This document shows positions 34,833 to 43,363 of a stretch of 64,000 nt of DNA, in pieces; position 1 is the stretch's first letter, and every line of letters begins with the position of its first letter. The position numbers were made by a program, and so were the translations under genes. Below the pieces are notes generated by a model. The model was not told where the DNA came from. It saw only the letters and a program-made list of their open reading frames with translations, and did no database searches. The DNA comes from an uncultured Collinsella sp. (lineage in GTDB: Bacteria; Actinomycetota; Coriobacteriia; Coriobacteriales; Coriobacteriaceae): NCBI GenBank assembly GCA_902494535.1, contig CABUTO010000001.1, positions 48,707-112,706 of the forward strand. Reading direction: 5' to 3'.

Positions 34833-35322
34833 CACCATCAACCGCGTGATCGTCCCGGGCACCTTCGATCCCATCACGTTTGGCCATATCGATGTGATCC
34901 GCCGCGCCCGCCGCATCTTTCCCAGTGTGATCGTCGCTGTTGCAGAGTCGCAGGGTAAAAACGGTGTGGGCACCACGTTTATGCTCGATGAGCGCGTGGC
35001 GCTGGCCCGCGAGGCGCTCGGTGATATCGACGGCGTCGAAGTCCTGCCCTTTACCGGCCTCTTGGTCGACTTCGCTCGTGAGCAGGGGGCGGGGGCCGTG
35101 GTCAAGGGCCTGCGCGCCATGACCGACTTTGAGTATGAGCTGCAGCAGGCCGACCTCAATTATCGCTTGGATAGCGAGCTGGAGTCCATCTTTGTCATGA
35201 GTGCTCCGCAGTACGGTTACATCTCGAGCTCGGTCGTTCGCCAGATCGCCTCGCTCGGCAGCGATGTATCGACGTTTGTGCCGCCCAACGTGGTCGAAGC
35301 GCTCAGACATCGCTTTTCGTGA
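34825..35322 (+). CDS. coaD: Phosphopantetheine adenylyltransferase
   Basis: The 165-residue product starts at ATG 34825 after AGGAGG, inside the rsmD end. The nucleotidyltransferase motif is VPGTFDPITFGHIDVI (T/HxGH), with KGLRAMTDFEYE and the C-terminal ISSSVVRQIASLGSDVSTFVPP typical of CoaD. It catalyses the penultimate step of coenzyme A synthesis. Confidence 0.95.
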   Translation: MNDTINRVIVPGTFDPITFGHIDVIRRARRIFPSVIVAVAESQGKNGVGTTFMLDERVALAREALGDIDGVEVLPFTGLLVDFAREQGAGAVVKGLRAMTDFEYELQQADLNYRLDSELESIFVMSAPQYGYISSSVVRQIASLGSDVSTFVPPNVVEALRHRFS

Positions 35323-35390
35323 CGTTTTTTATTGCCTGGTGGCATGTGGTAAACTAGCACGATGATATGTTACCTATGAAAGGAGACCGG

Positions 35391-35888
35391 ATGCCGGGCG
35401 AGAATTTTCCTGGCGATAGGATCGTCAGCTTGGTCGATGAGCTCGAAGGGCTGATCGAGGAAGCCAAGCCGCCTTTCGGCAAGAACGCTCAGTTCAAGGT
35501 CATCGACGCCGACGTGTTCTTCAACATCCTCGATGAGATCCGCATGAGCTATCCCGAGGAATGGCAGAAGTCCCGCCGTATCCTCAAAGAGCGCGAGGAG
35601 CTTATGGCTTCCGCCGCCGCTCAGGCCGATTCCATCATCGCCGATGCTCAGCAGCAGGCCCTCACCATTGCCGGTGAGCAGGAGATTGTCCGCCTTGCGC
35701 AGCAGCAGGCCGACGACATCCGCGATCGTGCCCAGCAGTACGAGCGCGAGACGCGTTATGCTGCCGAGGACTACGCAGAGCAGGTCTTTACGCACCTGGA
35801 GGAGAACCTCAAGAGCCTGACCGGCACCGTTACCCGTTGCCGTCAGCAGCTCAACGAGGGTGCCGCCCAGCAGAATGGTCAGTGGTAA
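35391..35888 (+). CDS. DivIVA-like coiled-coil protein
   Basis: The 165-residue product starts at ATG 35391, five bases after AAAGGAG. After a short N-terminus it is almost entirely helical: a segment with LVDELEGLIEEAKPPFG, then a long Gln/Ala/Glu-rich coiled coil (about residues 60-155). The pattern resembles DivIVA/GpsB or ATP-synthase-subunit-b-like helical proteins placed between coaD and DUF177 in other actinobacteria. It probably acts at the membrane or division site. A TGGTAAACT extended -10 lies about 40 bases upstream. It overlaps the next gene by one base. Confidence 0.7.
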   Translation: MPGENFPGDRIVSLVDELEGLIEEAKPPFGKNAQFKVIDADVFFNILDEIRMSYPEEWQKSRRILKEREELMASAAAQADSIIADAQQQALTIAGEQEIVRLAQQQADDIRDRAQQYERETRYAAEDYAEQVFTHLEENLKSLTGTVTRCRQQLNEGAAQQNGQW

Positions 35889-36442
35889 TGGCTGAGTTCC
35901 CGAGCGTTACCGTCGATCTTTCCGAGCAGCTCGAGTTTCCTGGAGATTCGTTTCCGCTGACCGGTAAGGTCGATGTCGCCACCTACACGGTGGGCGAGAA
36001 GGAGTACCAGCTACAGGACGGCATCGACTACGACGTTGTCTTTACCAATGCCGGTACCGGTGTCTTGCTCACGGGCATGGTCCGCGCGCACGCCACCGGT
36101 GAGTGCGACCGTTGCCTGGAGCCCGCCTCGTTTGATATCGCCGGAGAGATCGAGGAGTTCTACCTCTTTGAGGAGCCCGAGGATCCCGAGGCCTACGAGG
36201 ACGGCTACGAGCTCCTGGGTGAGGACCGCATCGTCGATCTGGGTGAGCCCATCAATGACGCGGTCGTTATGGACACGCCGTTTGTGGTGCTCTGCAAGCC
36301 CGATTGCCGTGGTCTGTGCCCCACCTGCGGTTGCAATCTCAACGTCGAGCAATGCGATTGCGCCGCCCAGGCAGAGGCAGAATGGGCCGCTGCCACGGAA
36401 AATCCATTTGCAGCATTGAAGAATCTCAAGCTCGATGAGTAA
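35888..36442 (+). CDS. DUF177/YceD-family protein
   Basis: The 184-residue product begins in a TAATG overlap with the coiled-coil gene. It has the YceD features: an N-terminal beta-rich part, GECDRCLEP (a C-x2-C pair near residue 77), an acidic middle, and CKPDCRGLCPTCGCNLN (further cysteines near 140). DUF177 proteins co-occur with rpmF (L32), which lies directly downstream here, and are linked to 23S rRNA or ribosome metabolism. Confidence 0.92.
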   Translation: MAEFPSVTVDLSEQLEFPGDSFPLTGKVDVATYTVGEKEYQLQDGIDYDVVFTNAGTGVLLTGMVRAHATGECDRCLEPASFDIAGEIEEFYLFEEPEDPEAYEDGYELLGEDRIVDLGEPINDAVVMDTPFVVLCKPDCRGLCPTCGCNLNVEQCDCAAQAEAEWAAATENPFAALKNLKLDE

Positions 36443-36506
36443 AACTGTGGTAGTATCGCTACTTGCGCGTAATCGCCACACTGGATAGTTCATAAGGAAG
36501 GTCACT

Positions 36507-36686
36507 ATGCCCGTACCTAAACAAAAGCAGGGTCGTATCCGCACTCACACCCGTCGTTCCGCCAACATGAAGATCTCGGCTGCGGCTCAGTCCACGTGCC
36601 CCCGTTGCGGCGCTGTCAAGCTTCCGCACCACGTGTGCCCCAGCTGCGGTTTCTACAAGGACCGTGAGGTTATCGTTACCGAGTAA
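36507..36686 (+). CDS. rpmF: 50S ribosomal protein L32
   Basis: A 59-residue protein from ATG 36507 (AAGGAAGG upstream) to TAA 36684-36686: it begins MPVPKQKQGRIRTHTRRS and contains the zinc ribbon CPRCGAVKLPHHVCPSCGFY. It is intact and typical in length. The DUF177-rpmF-plsX-acpP order is the standard bacterial arrangement. Confidence 0.97.
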   Translation: MPVPKQKQGRIRTHTRRSANMKISAAAQSTCPRCGAVKLPHHVCPSCGFYKDREVIVTE

Positions 36687-36726
36687 CGGTATACTCTGGA
36701 TGCGATGCCGTTCCAAATGGAACCAC

Positions 36727-36757
36727 AATGGCCGGCTCAGTGAGTCGGCCATTTTTG
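36727..36757 (+). terminator. Intrinsic terminator between rpmF and plsX
   Basis: AATGGCCG pairs with CGGCCATT with an inner CTCA/TGAG stem, followed by TTTTTG. It lies 17 bases before the plsX start, so it may attenuate rather than end the transcript. Confidence 0.75.
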
Positions 36758-36773
36758 TATAAGGAGCATGTAT

Positions 36774-37793
36774 ATGAGTAACGTTCGCGTTTGTGTAGAC
36801 GTTGTGGGCGGAGACGAGAAACCTCAGGTTGTTCTCGATGGTATCGAGGCTGCGCTTGCCGCCGATCCCGATATCGAGGTCTTGGCAGCTGGCCCCGCCG
36901 AAATCGTCAATCCCTTTGCAGCTTCCCATGCACGTGTTGAGGCCCTTGAGGCACCTGACGTTATCGCCATGGATGACGATCCCATTCGCGCCGTGATGAC
37001 CAAGCGTAAGTCGTCGATCGTGCTTTCTTGCCGCGCCATTAAGAAGGGCAACGCGGATGCGTTCTTCTCCGCCGGCTCGACCGGTGCCATGACCGCCGCT
37101 GCCACCGCCTACGTGACGCCGTTTAGGTATCAGGCCGAAGGCAAGAAGCAGCCGGTGCGCCCCTGTCTGACCAATGCACTGCCCAATCGCGCCGGCGGTC
37201 TGACGGTGCTGTGCGACATGGGTGCCAACCCCGATGTCGAGGTTGACGATATGGTGCGTTTTGCCCAGATGGGCAGCGCCTATGCCCGCGTCGTCCTGGG
37301 CATCGAGCATCCTCGCGTGGGCCTGCTCGCCAACGGCACCGAGGACGAGAAGGGCTCCAACTTTACCAAGGCCTGTTTCCCTGCTATGAAGGCCGCCGTT
37401 CCCGGCTTTGTTGGTAACTGCGAGGGCACCGACCTCACCTCAGGTAACTTCGATGTCATCGTTGCCGATGGCATGTCGGGCAATATTGCGCTCAAGGCCA
37501 CTGAGGGCGCTGCCAAGTTTTTGCTGCAGGAGCTCAAGGGCGCCTTTATGGCCTCGCTCGGCACCAAGATCGCCGCGCTGCTCATTAAAAAGCAGATGCG
37601 CGAGATTAAGGCCAAGTTCTCTGGCGACGCCAAGGGCGGCGCGATTCTTCTGGGCCTGCGCGGCGTGGTCCTGATCGGCCATGGTGCCACCTCAGTCGAG
37701 GCTGTCAAAAACGGTACGCTCGCGGCGGCCGAAGCCGTGCGCGCCGGGCTGGTCGAGAATGTCGCCAACTCTATGGATGGTATCGTTTTATAA
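36774..37793 (+). CDS. plsX: Phosphate acyltransferase PlsX
   Basis: The 339-residue product starts at ATG 36774, seven bases after AAGGAG; an ATG at 36768 is too close to that site. PlsX features include the N-terminal VDVVGGDEKPQVVLDG, AFFSAGSTGAMTAAA and MGANPDVEVDDMVRFAQMG, then LLANGTEDEKG and VADGMSGNIALKATEG. It makes acyl-phosphate from acyl-ACP for phospholipid synthesis. The N-terminal motif is VVGGD where DAMGGD is usual. Confidence 0.93.
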   Translation: MSNVRVCVDVVGGDEKPQVVLDGIEAALAADPDIEVLAAGPAEIVNPFAASHARVEALEAPDVIAMDDDPIRAVMTKRKSSIVLSCRAIKKGNADAFFSAGSTGAMTAAATAYVTPFRYQAEGKKQPVRPCLTNALPNRAGGLTVLCDMGANPDVEVDDMVRFAQMGSAYARVVLGIEHPRVGLLANGTEDEKGSNFTKACFPAMKAAVPGFVGNCEGTDLTSGNFDVIVADGMSGNIALKATEGAAKFLLQELKGAFMASLGTKIAALLIKKQMREIKAKFSGDAKGGAILLGLRGVVLIGHGATSVEAVKNGTLAAAEAVRAGLVENVANSMDGIVL

Positions 37794-37860
37794 GAGCGAG
37801 TTAGAGCGCTGTTATGTGCTTCGCGGTGCACGCCGTGGGGTAGAATCAGAACCGTGTCTT

Positions 37861-37880
37861 GGTACCGCCCGGGCGGTACC
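37861..37880. promoter_or_regulatory. Perfect 20-bp palindrome ahead of acpP
   Basis: GGTACCGCCCGGGCGGTACC is its own reverse complement, 37 bases before the acpP start and 14 bases after a TAGAAT box (37841-37846). It is either an operator dimer site overlapping the transcript start or, with the following ATTCTTTTG, a loopless terminator-like hairpin. Confidence 0.65.
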
Positions 37881-37917
37881 ATTCTTTTGGTATTCATGCA
37901 CTATGAGAGGAAGCGCT

Positions 37918-38160
37918 ATGGACCGCTCCGAAATCTTCGACAAGATCGCCGAGGTCGCTGCTGACGTTCTGGGCGTCGATGTTGCCGAAATTAGCGAGGA
38001 GACCACCTTTGACGACCTCGATGCCAACTCGCTCGAGCGCCTGCAGCTGGTTACGGCTATCGAGGACGAGTTCAACCTCGAGATCGATGACGAGACCCTG
38101 CTCTCGCTCAACTCTGTCGCCGACGCCGTCGACGCTATCGAAGCTGCCAAGGAGGCCTAA
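37918..38160 (+). CDS. acpP: Acyl carrier protein
   Basis: An 80-residue acidic four-helix protein from ATG 37918 (GAGAGGAAG upstream). The 4'-phosphopantetheine site is LDANSLERLQL with Ser38; the usual motif is DSLD/E, so N-S-L-E is a variant. It carries acyl chains in fatty-acid synthesis. It follows plsX and precedes rnc, a common plsX-acpP-rnc-smc layout. Confidence 0.94.
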   Translation: MDRSEIFDKIAEVAADVLGVDVAEISEETTFDDLDANSLERLQLVTAIEDEFNLEIDDETLLSLNSVADAVDAIEAAKEA

Positions 38161-38163
38161 GTC

Positions 38164-38889
38164 TTGGCTTTATCCGACCGACTTACGCGCGCCCAGGAAA
38201 TCCTGGGCCACGAGTTCAACAATAAGGTGCTGCTGCGCGCGGCCCTTACGCATCCCTCGGCAGTCGAGGGACAGCCGGTTTCTGCCAGCTATGAGCGCCT
38301 TGAGTTCTTGGGCGATTCCATTTTGGGCGCTGTGGTCGCACGCTCCCTGTTTGAGTCCTATCCGGAGTTTGACGAGGGCAAGCTCACGCGCCTGAAGGTG
38401 TCGCTTGTCTCGGGCGCTACGCTGTCCGAGGTTTCTCACGAGCTGGGCATCGACGACATCATCATCTTTGGTGCCTCTGAGACCGGTACTGGTGCGCGCG
38501 GCCTGCATTCGGCCCTCGAGAACGTCTATGAGTCGCTCGTGGGTGCGCTGTACCTGGATGCCGGCTGGGATGCGGCGGCGGAGTTCATTCACCGTACGCT
38601 TAAGCCGCATTTGGCTTCCGAGCGTGCCGAGCATCCTGCGAACCCCAAGTCGTTTTTGCAGGAGTGCGTGCAGGCCGACGGTCACGAGCCCCCAGCGTAT
38701 AAGCTCGTTGGCTCCGAGGGCCCGGCGCATGCGCCCACCTTTACCGCCGTGGTGTTGATCGATGGTATTCGTCAGGGTCGCGGCTCCGGCTCCTCAAAGA
38801 AGGAAGCCGAGGGAGCCGCCGCGCTCGAAGCGCTCGACCGCATGGGTTACACCACCAACGGCGTGATTCTGAACAAGAAGCACGTGTAA
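38164..38889 (+). CDS. rnc: Ribonuclease III
   Basis: The 241-residue product starts at TTG 38164, seven bases after AAGGAGG. The RNase III signature ERLEFLGDSILG (near residues 43-54) and the second acidic site ENVYESLVGALYLDAG are present; a C-terminal dsRNA-binding domain follows with NPKSFLQECVQA and GSGSSKKEAEGAAALEAL. It processes rRNA and structured mRNAs, and possibly the long palindromes in this window. Confidence 0.95.
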   Translation: MALSDRLTRAQEILGHEFNNKVLLRAALTHPSAVEGQPVSASYERLEFLGDSILGAVVARSLFESYPEFDEGKLTRLKVSLVSGATLSEVSHELGIDDIIIFGASETGTGARGLHSALENVYESLVGALYLDAGWDAAAEFIHRTLKPHLASERAEHPANPKSFLQECVQADGHEPPAYKLVGSEGPAHAPTFTAVVLIDGIRQGRGSGSSKKEAEGAAALEALDRMGYTTNGVILNKKHV

Positions 38890-38899
38890 GCGAGGAACC

Positions 38900-41800
38900 G
38901 TGTATCTCAAGTCCCTCACGCTCAAAGGGTTCAAGTCGTTTGCCGACCGCGCCCATATGACGTTTGAGCCGGGCCTGACCGTCATCGTCGGTCCCAACGG
39001 CTCGGGAAAATCGAACATCTCTGACTCCATCCTGTGGGTTCTGGGCGAGCAGAGCGCCAAGCAGCTGCGCGGCCAGGCCATGGAGGATGTCATCTTCTCG
39101 GGCTCGTCGGCTCGCAAGCCGGTGGGTGTCGCCGAGGTCACGCTGGTGCTCGATAACTCGGACCATATGCTGCCCGTCGATTTTGACGAGGTTGCCATCA
39201 CCCGTCGTATGTATCGCTCGGGCGAAAGCGAGTACCTTATCAACTCGAGTCCGTGCCGCCTGATGGACATTCAGGACATCCTGCACGATTCGGGCCTGGG
39301 CAAGGATACGCATTCCATCATCAGCCAGGGCAAGCTCGACGCCATTTTGCAGAGCCGCCCCGAGGAGCGTCGCGCTCTCATCGAGGAGGCCGCCGGCATC
39401 TCCAAGCACAAGCGCCGCAAGGAGCGCGCGCTCAAAAAGATTAAGTCGATGGACGAGCACCTGACGCGTGCCCGCGACATCAATAAGGAAATCGCCCGTC
39501 AGCTGCGACCGCTGGAGCGTCAGGTCGATCGCGCACGCAAGTACAAAGAGCTGTCCTCTCGCGCGAACGAGCTTACGCAGATGCTGGCCGTCGACGAGCT
39601 GCGTTCGCTGCAGTCGCAGTGGAACGATCTGGAGAGCCGCTCCAAGGAAGGTGCCGCCGAGCTGGAGCTTGCGCAGTACCGCATGGGCGAAAAGGAGCGC
39701 GAGCTCGAGAAGCTCCAGGTTATGCTCGAGGAAAAAGGCTTGTTTGTGGGCGACCTGGGCGAGCAGCGCCGCCATATGCAAGATGTGGTCGGCCGCATTA
39801 ACTCCGACATGCGCCTGCTCGAGGAAAAGGGTCACAACATGGTGTCGCGCCTGTCTGATATGCGCGGGCAGATTTCGAGCTCCGAGCATCAGCGTCGTCG
39901 CGTGGTCGAGGAGCTTGAGGACGCGCGTGCGCAGCTTGAGGAAGTGACCGGTGCGCATATGCAGGCCCAGGAGGACGTTGACGCCGCTGGTCCTGCCGCC
40001 GCTGAGCTCCACGAGCGGCGCGTGGCGCTCGACAATCAGATTTCGCAGCTTACGCGTGAGCATCGCGATGTTCAGCGCGTAGCCGATAACGCCGCGCTCG
40101 AGCTCGCCAAGGTGAAGGACTCGCTGAGCAATGCCGAGGTCGAGGACAACATGTATGCCTCGCGCCTGGAGCAGATTGACGAGCAGCTCGAGGAGGTCAT
40201 GGCCTCGCTCGAGAGCCGTCGTGACCGCGCCGAGGAGCTTGAAGGCGCTCTTGAGGAAGCGCGCCAGGCCCAGGCCGATGCGCGTGAGGCCACCGAGGTC
40301 GCCCGTGCAGCCCTGAAGGACTTGCGTAATCGTGAGAGTGAGGCGCGCAACAAGCTGTCCGAGGTGCGCTCGGAGCTTGCCAGCCAAAAGAAACTCGATG
40401 CCCGCATGGCCGACAGCTCGCCGCTCGTGAGCCGTCTGGTGGGTGCGCTGGGCGACGATGTCTTGGGTCGTCTGGGCGACGTGCTGGAGGCCCCGCGCGA
40501 GCTTGAGGGCCTGGTTGAGCAATTGCTCGCCGGCGATATCGATGCGCTGCTGTTTGATGACGCCGCCACGCTTGAGCGTGCCGGTCGTGCGGCTCTGGAC
40601 CAAAAGAAGGCCTCGGGCGAGGCATTGCTGGTGGCGCGCGGCGTGAGCGGCTCTACCGCCGCTGAGGGCGCTGCCGGTACCCGCCTGGTTGATCGTCTGT
40701 CCGTGCGCGCAGGCTACGGACCCGTCGTCGAGGCGCTGCTCGGCGGCTATTACGTAGTGGACGATCTTTCTGCCGCGCTTTCGGCGCCGGTCGTTGACGG
40801 CGTGACTTACGTGACCCCCGATGGCGCCCGCGTCGCCTGCGGCGGCCTGGTGCGTGTGGGCCTCGATGCCGGCGAGGCGTCGGGTGCTCTGGAGCGTAAG
40901 CGTCGCATTCGCGAGCTGGAGGGGCTTGAGCCCGATTTGGCCGCTGTGTTTGAGCATGTGTCGGATCAGGTCGTTGAGGCCAACGCTGCCGTCGAGGAGG
41001 CCCGTGCCGCCGAGGGCGATGCCGCCGGTGAGATCGCCCGTCTTGAGGGCGAGCGCCGCTCGCTGCTTTCCGAGATCGGCCGCTTGGAGCAAAGCGCCAA
41101 CAATGCCGAGGTCGAGCGCGTGCGCATCTCCAAGCGCCGCGAGCAGGCCTCCGAAGCCGTTCGCGCTGCGCGCCCGCGCGTTGACGAGCTCACCCGTTCG
41201 CGTGACGAGGCCCGCGCGCAGGCAAGCGATCTGGGCTTGCAGATTTCCGAGGCCAACGACGAACTCGACCGCGTTCGCCGTGACGATTCCGAGGCTGCCG
41301 GCAAGCTCGCCGACGCCAAGGTTCGCCTAGTCCAGACGAGCGAACGCCTGCGTTCGCTGAAGGGCCGCGTGCCCGACCTTGAGCATCGTCTTGAGGGCAT
41401 CGACCGTCGTATCCGCGGAACACGCCAGGCCTCGCGCTCGCTCGAGCTGCTGCGCCTGCGCGTCGATCCCATGCACGAACGCTATTCTGCCCTGTTGGAA
41501 CGCGCGTCGGATTGGGCATCGCGCCTGCGTGACCAGGCCTCTCTGGAGGAGGCGGACTCCGCTTCGCTCAAGAAGACCATCGAGGATGCCAAGGCAGAGG
41601 TTGCCCGCGCTAAGGAGCGAGTCGATACCGCCTCCGCCACGCAAAACGAGTTCAAGGTCGCGCGTGGCAAGCTCGAGGTGCAGGTCGAGGCTGCCATCAA
41701 GGCCATTACCGCCGATGGCACGACGGTGCTCGAGGAAGCGCTCATGCTTCCTGCTCCTACCGACCGCGATGCCGCCGAGCGCGAACTCAACCAGCTTGTG

Positions 41801-42436
41801 CGCCAGATCAACAACCTTGGTCCCGTTAACCAAGTTGCCATGGAGGAGTACGAGCAGCTCAAGCGCCGCGCCGACTACATCGAGGAGCAGCTGGCCGATC
41901 TGGAGAGCGCGCGCAAGGCGCTCACCAAGATCACGGTGGCCATTGATCGCAAGATGCGCAAGGCGTTCCTGGTGACGTTTGAGAAGGTCGACGCGAACTT
42001 CCGCGAGATCTTCGCTATGCTCTTCCCGGGCGGCCAGGCTCATCTGGAGATGACCGATCCCGAGCATCCTGCCGAGACGGGTATCGAGGTCGTGGCGCAG
42101 CCGCGCGGCAAGCGCATCACCAAGATGATGCTCATGTCGGGCGGCGAGAAGAGTCTGACGGCGCTCGCCTTGCTCTTTGCCGTGTATCGTACGCGCACGG
42201 TGCCGTTCTATGTGCTGGACGAGGTCGAGGCGGCGCTCGATGACGCCAACCTGTCCAAGCTCATCGGCGCGCTCGATGTGTTGCGTTCCGATACGCAGCT
42301 CTTGGTTATCTCGCATCAGCGCCGTACTATGGAGGACGCTGACGTCCTCTATGGCGTCTCGATGCAAGCCGACGGCGTCAGTCGCGTCGTCTCGCAAAAA
42401 CTCGATCGCGAAACCGGAAAGGTCGTGAATGCATAA
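38900..42436 (+). CDS. smc: Chromosome segregation protein SMC
   Basis: The 1178-residue product (GTG start 38900) has Walker A GPNGSGKSN (residues 32-40), a long coiled coil (about 170-500), the hinge (about 500-655, glycine-rich and containing GARVACGGLVRVG), a second coiled coil (about 660-1010), then the ABC signature LMSGGEKSLTALALLFA and Walker B VLDEVEAALDDAN. It organises and condenses the chromosome with ScpA/ScpB, which are not in this window. It is one base from ftsY. Confidence 0.97.
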   Translation: MYLKSLTLKGFKSFADRAHMTFEPGLTVIVGPNGSGKSNISDSILWVLGEQSAKQLRGQAMEDVIFSGSSARKPVGVAEVTLVLDNSDHMLPVDFDEVAITRRMYRSGESEYLINSSPCRLMDIQDILHDSGLGKDTHSIISQGKLDAILQSRPEERRALIEEAAGISKHKRRKERALKKIKSMDEHLTRARDINKEIARQLRPLERQVDRARKYKELSSRANELTQMLAVDELRSLQSQWNDLESRSKEGAAELELAQYRMGEKERELEKLQVMLEEKGLFVGDLGEQRRHMQDVVGRINSDMRLLEEKGHNMVSRLSDMRGQISSSEHQRRRVVEELEDARAQLEEVTGAHMQAQEDVDAAGPAAAELHERRVALDNQISQLTREHRDVQRVADNAALELAKVKDSLSNAEVEDNMYASRLEQIDEQLEEVMASLESRRDRAEELEGALEEARQAQADAREATEVARAALKDLRNRESEARNKLSEVRSELASQKKLDARMADSSPLVSRLVGALGDDVLGRLGDVLEAPRELEGLVEQLLAGDIDALLFDDAATLERAGRAALDQKKASGEALLVARGVSGSTAAEGAAGTRLVDRLSVRAGYGPVVEALLGGYYVVDDLSAALSAPVVDGVTYVTPDGARVACGGLVRVGLDAGEASGALERKRRIRELEGLEPDLAAVFEHVSDQVVEANAAVEEARAAEGDAAGEIARLEGERRSLLSEIGRLEQSANNAEVERVRISKRREQASEAVRAARPRVDELTRSRDEARAQASDLGLQISEANDELDRVRRDDSEAAGKLADAKVRLVQTSERLRSLKGRVPDLEHRLEGIDRRIRGTRQASRSLELLRLRVDPMHERYSALLERASDWASRLRDQASLEEADSASLKKTIEDAKAEVARAKERVDTASATQNEFKVARGKLEVQVEAAIKAITADGTTVLEEALMLPAPTDRDAAERELNQLVRQINNLGPVNQVAMEEYEQLKRRADYIEEQLADLESARKALTKITVAIDRKMRKAFLVTFEKVDANFREIFAMLFPGGQAHLEMTDPEHPAETGIEVVAQPRGKRITKMMLMSGGEKSLTALALLFAVYRTRTVPFYVLDEVEAALDDANLSKLIGALDVLRSDTQLLVISHQRRTMEDADVLYGVSMQADGVSRVVSQKLDRETGKVVNA

Positions 42437-43353
42437 TGGGATTCTTCGATGCTCTCTCGCGCGGACTTGAGCGAAGCCGCGAGGCCCTCAACGAGGTCTT
42501 CTACTTTGGCGGTGAGGTCGACGAGGATTTTTGGGAGGACCTGGAGGACACCCTCGTCATGGGTGACATGGGCGCCGAGATCGCCATTCAGGTCTCCGAT
42601 GACCTGCGCGATGCCGCGGCCAAGAAGAACCTCAAGACCGCTCCACAGCTTCGCCGTGCCCTGGCCGAGCAGCTTGAGCAGCACTTTGTGCCCATCGAGC
42701 GCGATCCGTTCTCCGATACGCCGAGCTGCGTGCTGTTTGTGGGCATTAACGGTGCCGGCAAGACCACGACGGTCGGTAAGATCGCGAGCGCCATGGCCTC
42801 CCGCGGCAAGAACGTCGTGATCGGTTCGGCCGATACCTTCCGCGCTGCCGCTATCGAGCAGCTCGATGTGTGGGGTCAGCGCGCTGGCGTCCCCGTCATC
42901 AAGCGCGACCGCGGCTCCGACCCGGCAAGTGTTTGCTACGACGTGCTCGACGAGGCCGACAAGCGCGGCAGCGACCTGGTGCTCATCGATACCGCCGGTC
43001 GTCTGCACACGAGCCCCGAGCTCATGCGCGAGCTTGCCAAGGTGGTCAATGTGACCCGCAAGCGCGCCGCCAATATGGCCGCCGGCCCCATGCCCGTCTA
43101 TGTCGTGCTCGTGATCGATGCCGCAACGGGCCAAAACGGCCTCAACCAGGCGCTCGAGTTTAACGAGGCGCTTGGCCTGGACGGTATTATCATGACAAAG
43201 CTCGACGGCACGGCAAAGGGCGGTATCGCCATGGCCGTGGCCGAGAAGCTCAAGCTTCCCATCCTGCGCATCGGCGTGGGCGAGCAGGTCGATGACCTGC
43301 AGGAGTTCAATGCCAAAGATTTCTGCCGCGCCCTGGTGGGCGAGTCCAATTAA
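42436..43353 (+). CDS. ftsY: SRP receptor FtsY
   Basis: The 305-residue product consists only of the N and G domains: MGFFDALSRGLERSREAL, GINGAGKTTTVGKIA (G1), DTFRAAAIEQL, DTAGRL (G3), TKLDGTAKGG (G4) and GVGEQVDDLQEF. The acidic membrane-targeting A domain of E. coli FtsY is absent, normal for Gram-positives. Its ATG overlaps the smc stop (TAATG). It docks SRP-ribosome complexes at the membrane and is followed by its partner ffh. Confidence 0.96.
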   Translation: MGFFDALSRGLERSREALNEVFYFGGEVDEDFWEDLEDTLVMGDMGAEIAIQVSDDLRDAAAKKNLKTAPQLRRALAEQLEQHFVPIERDPFSDTPSCVLFVGINGAGKTTTVGKIASAMASRGKNVVIGSADTFRAAAIEQLDVWGQRAGVPVIKRDRGSDPASVCYDVLDEADKRGSDLVLIDTAGRLHTSPELMRELAKVVNVTRKRAANMAAGPMPVYVVLVIDAATGQNGLNQALEFNEALGLDGIIMTKLDGTAKGGIAMAVAEKLKLPILRIGVGEQVDDLQEFNAKDFCRALVGESN

Positions 43354-43363
43354 GGAGTGACTA

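Noticed and set aside
38741..41092. 783-codon minus-strand frame antisense to smc
   Set aside because: Explained by codon bias of the SMC coiled coil read in reverse; no recognisable domain.
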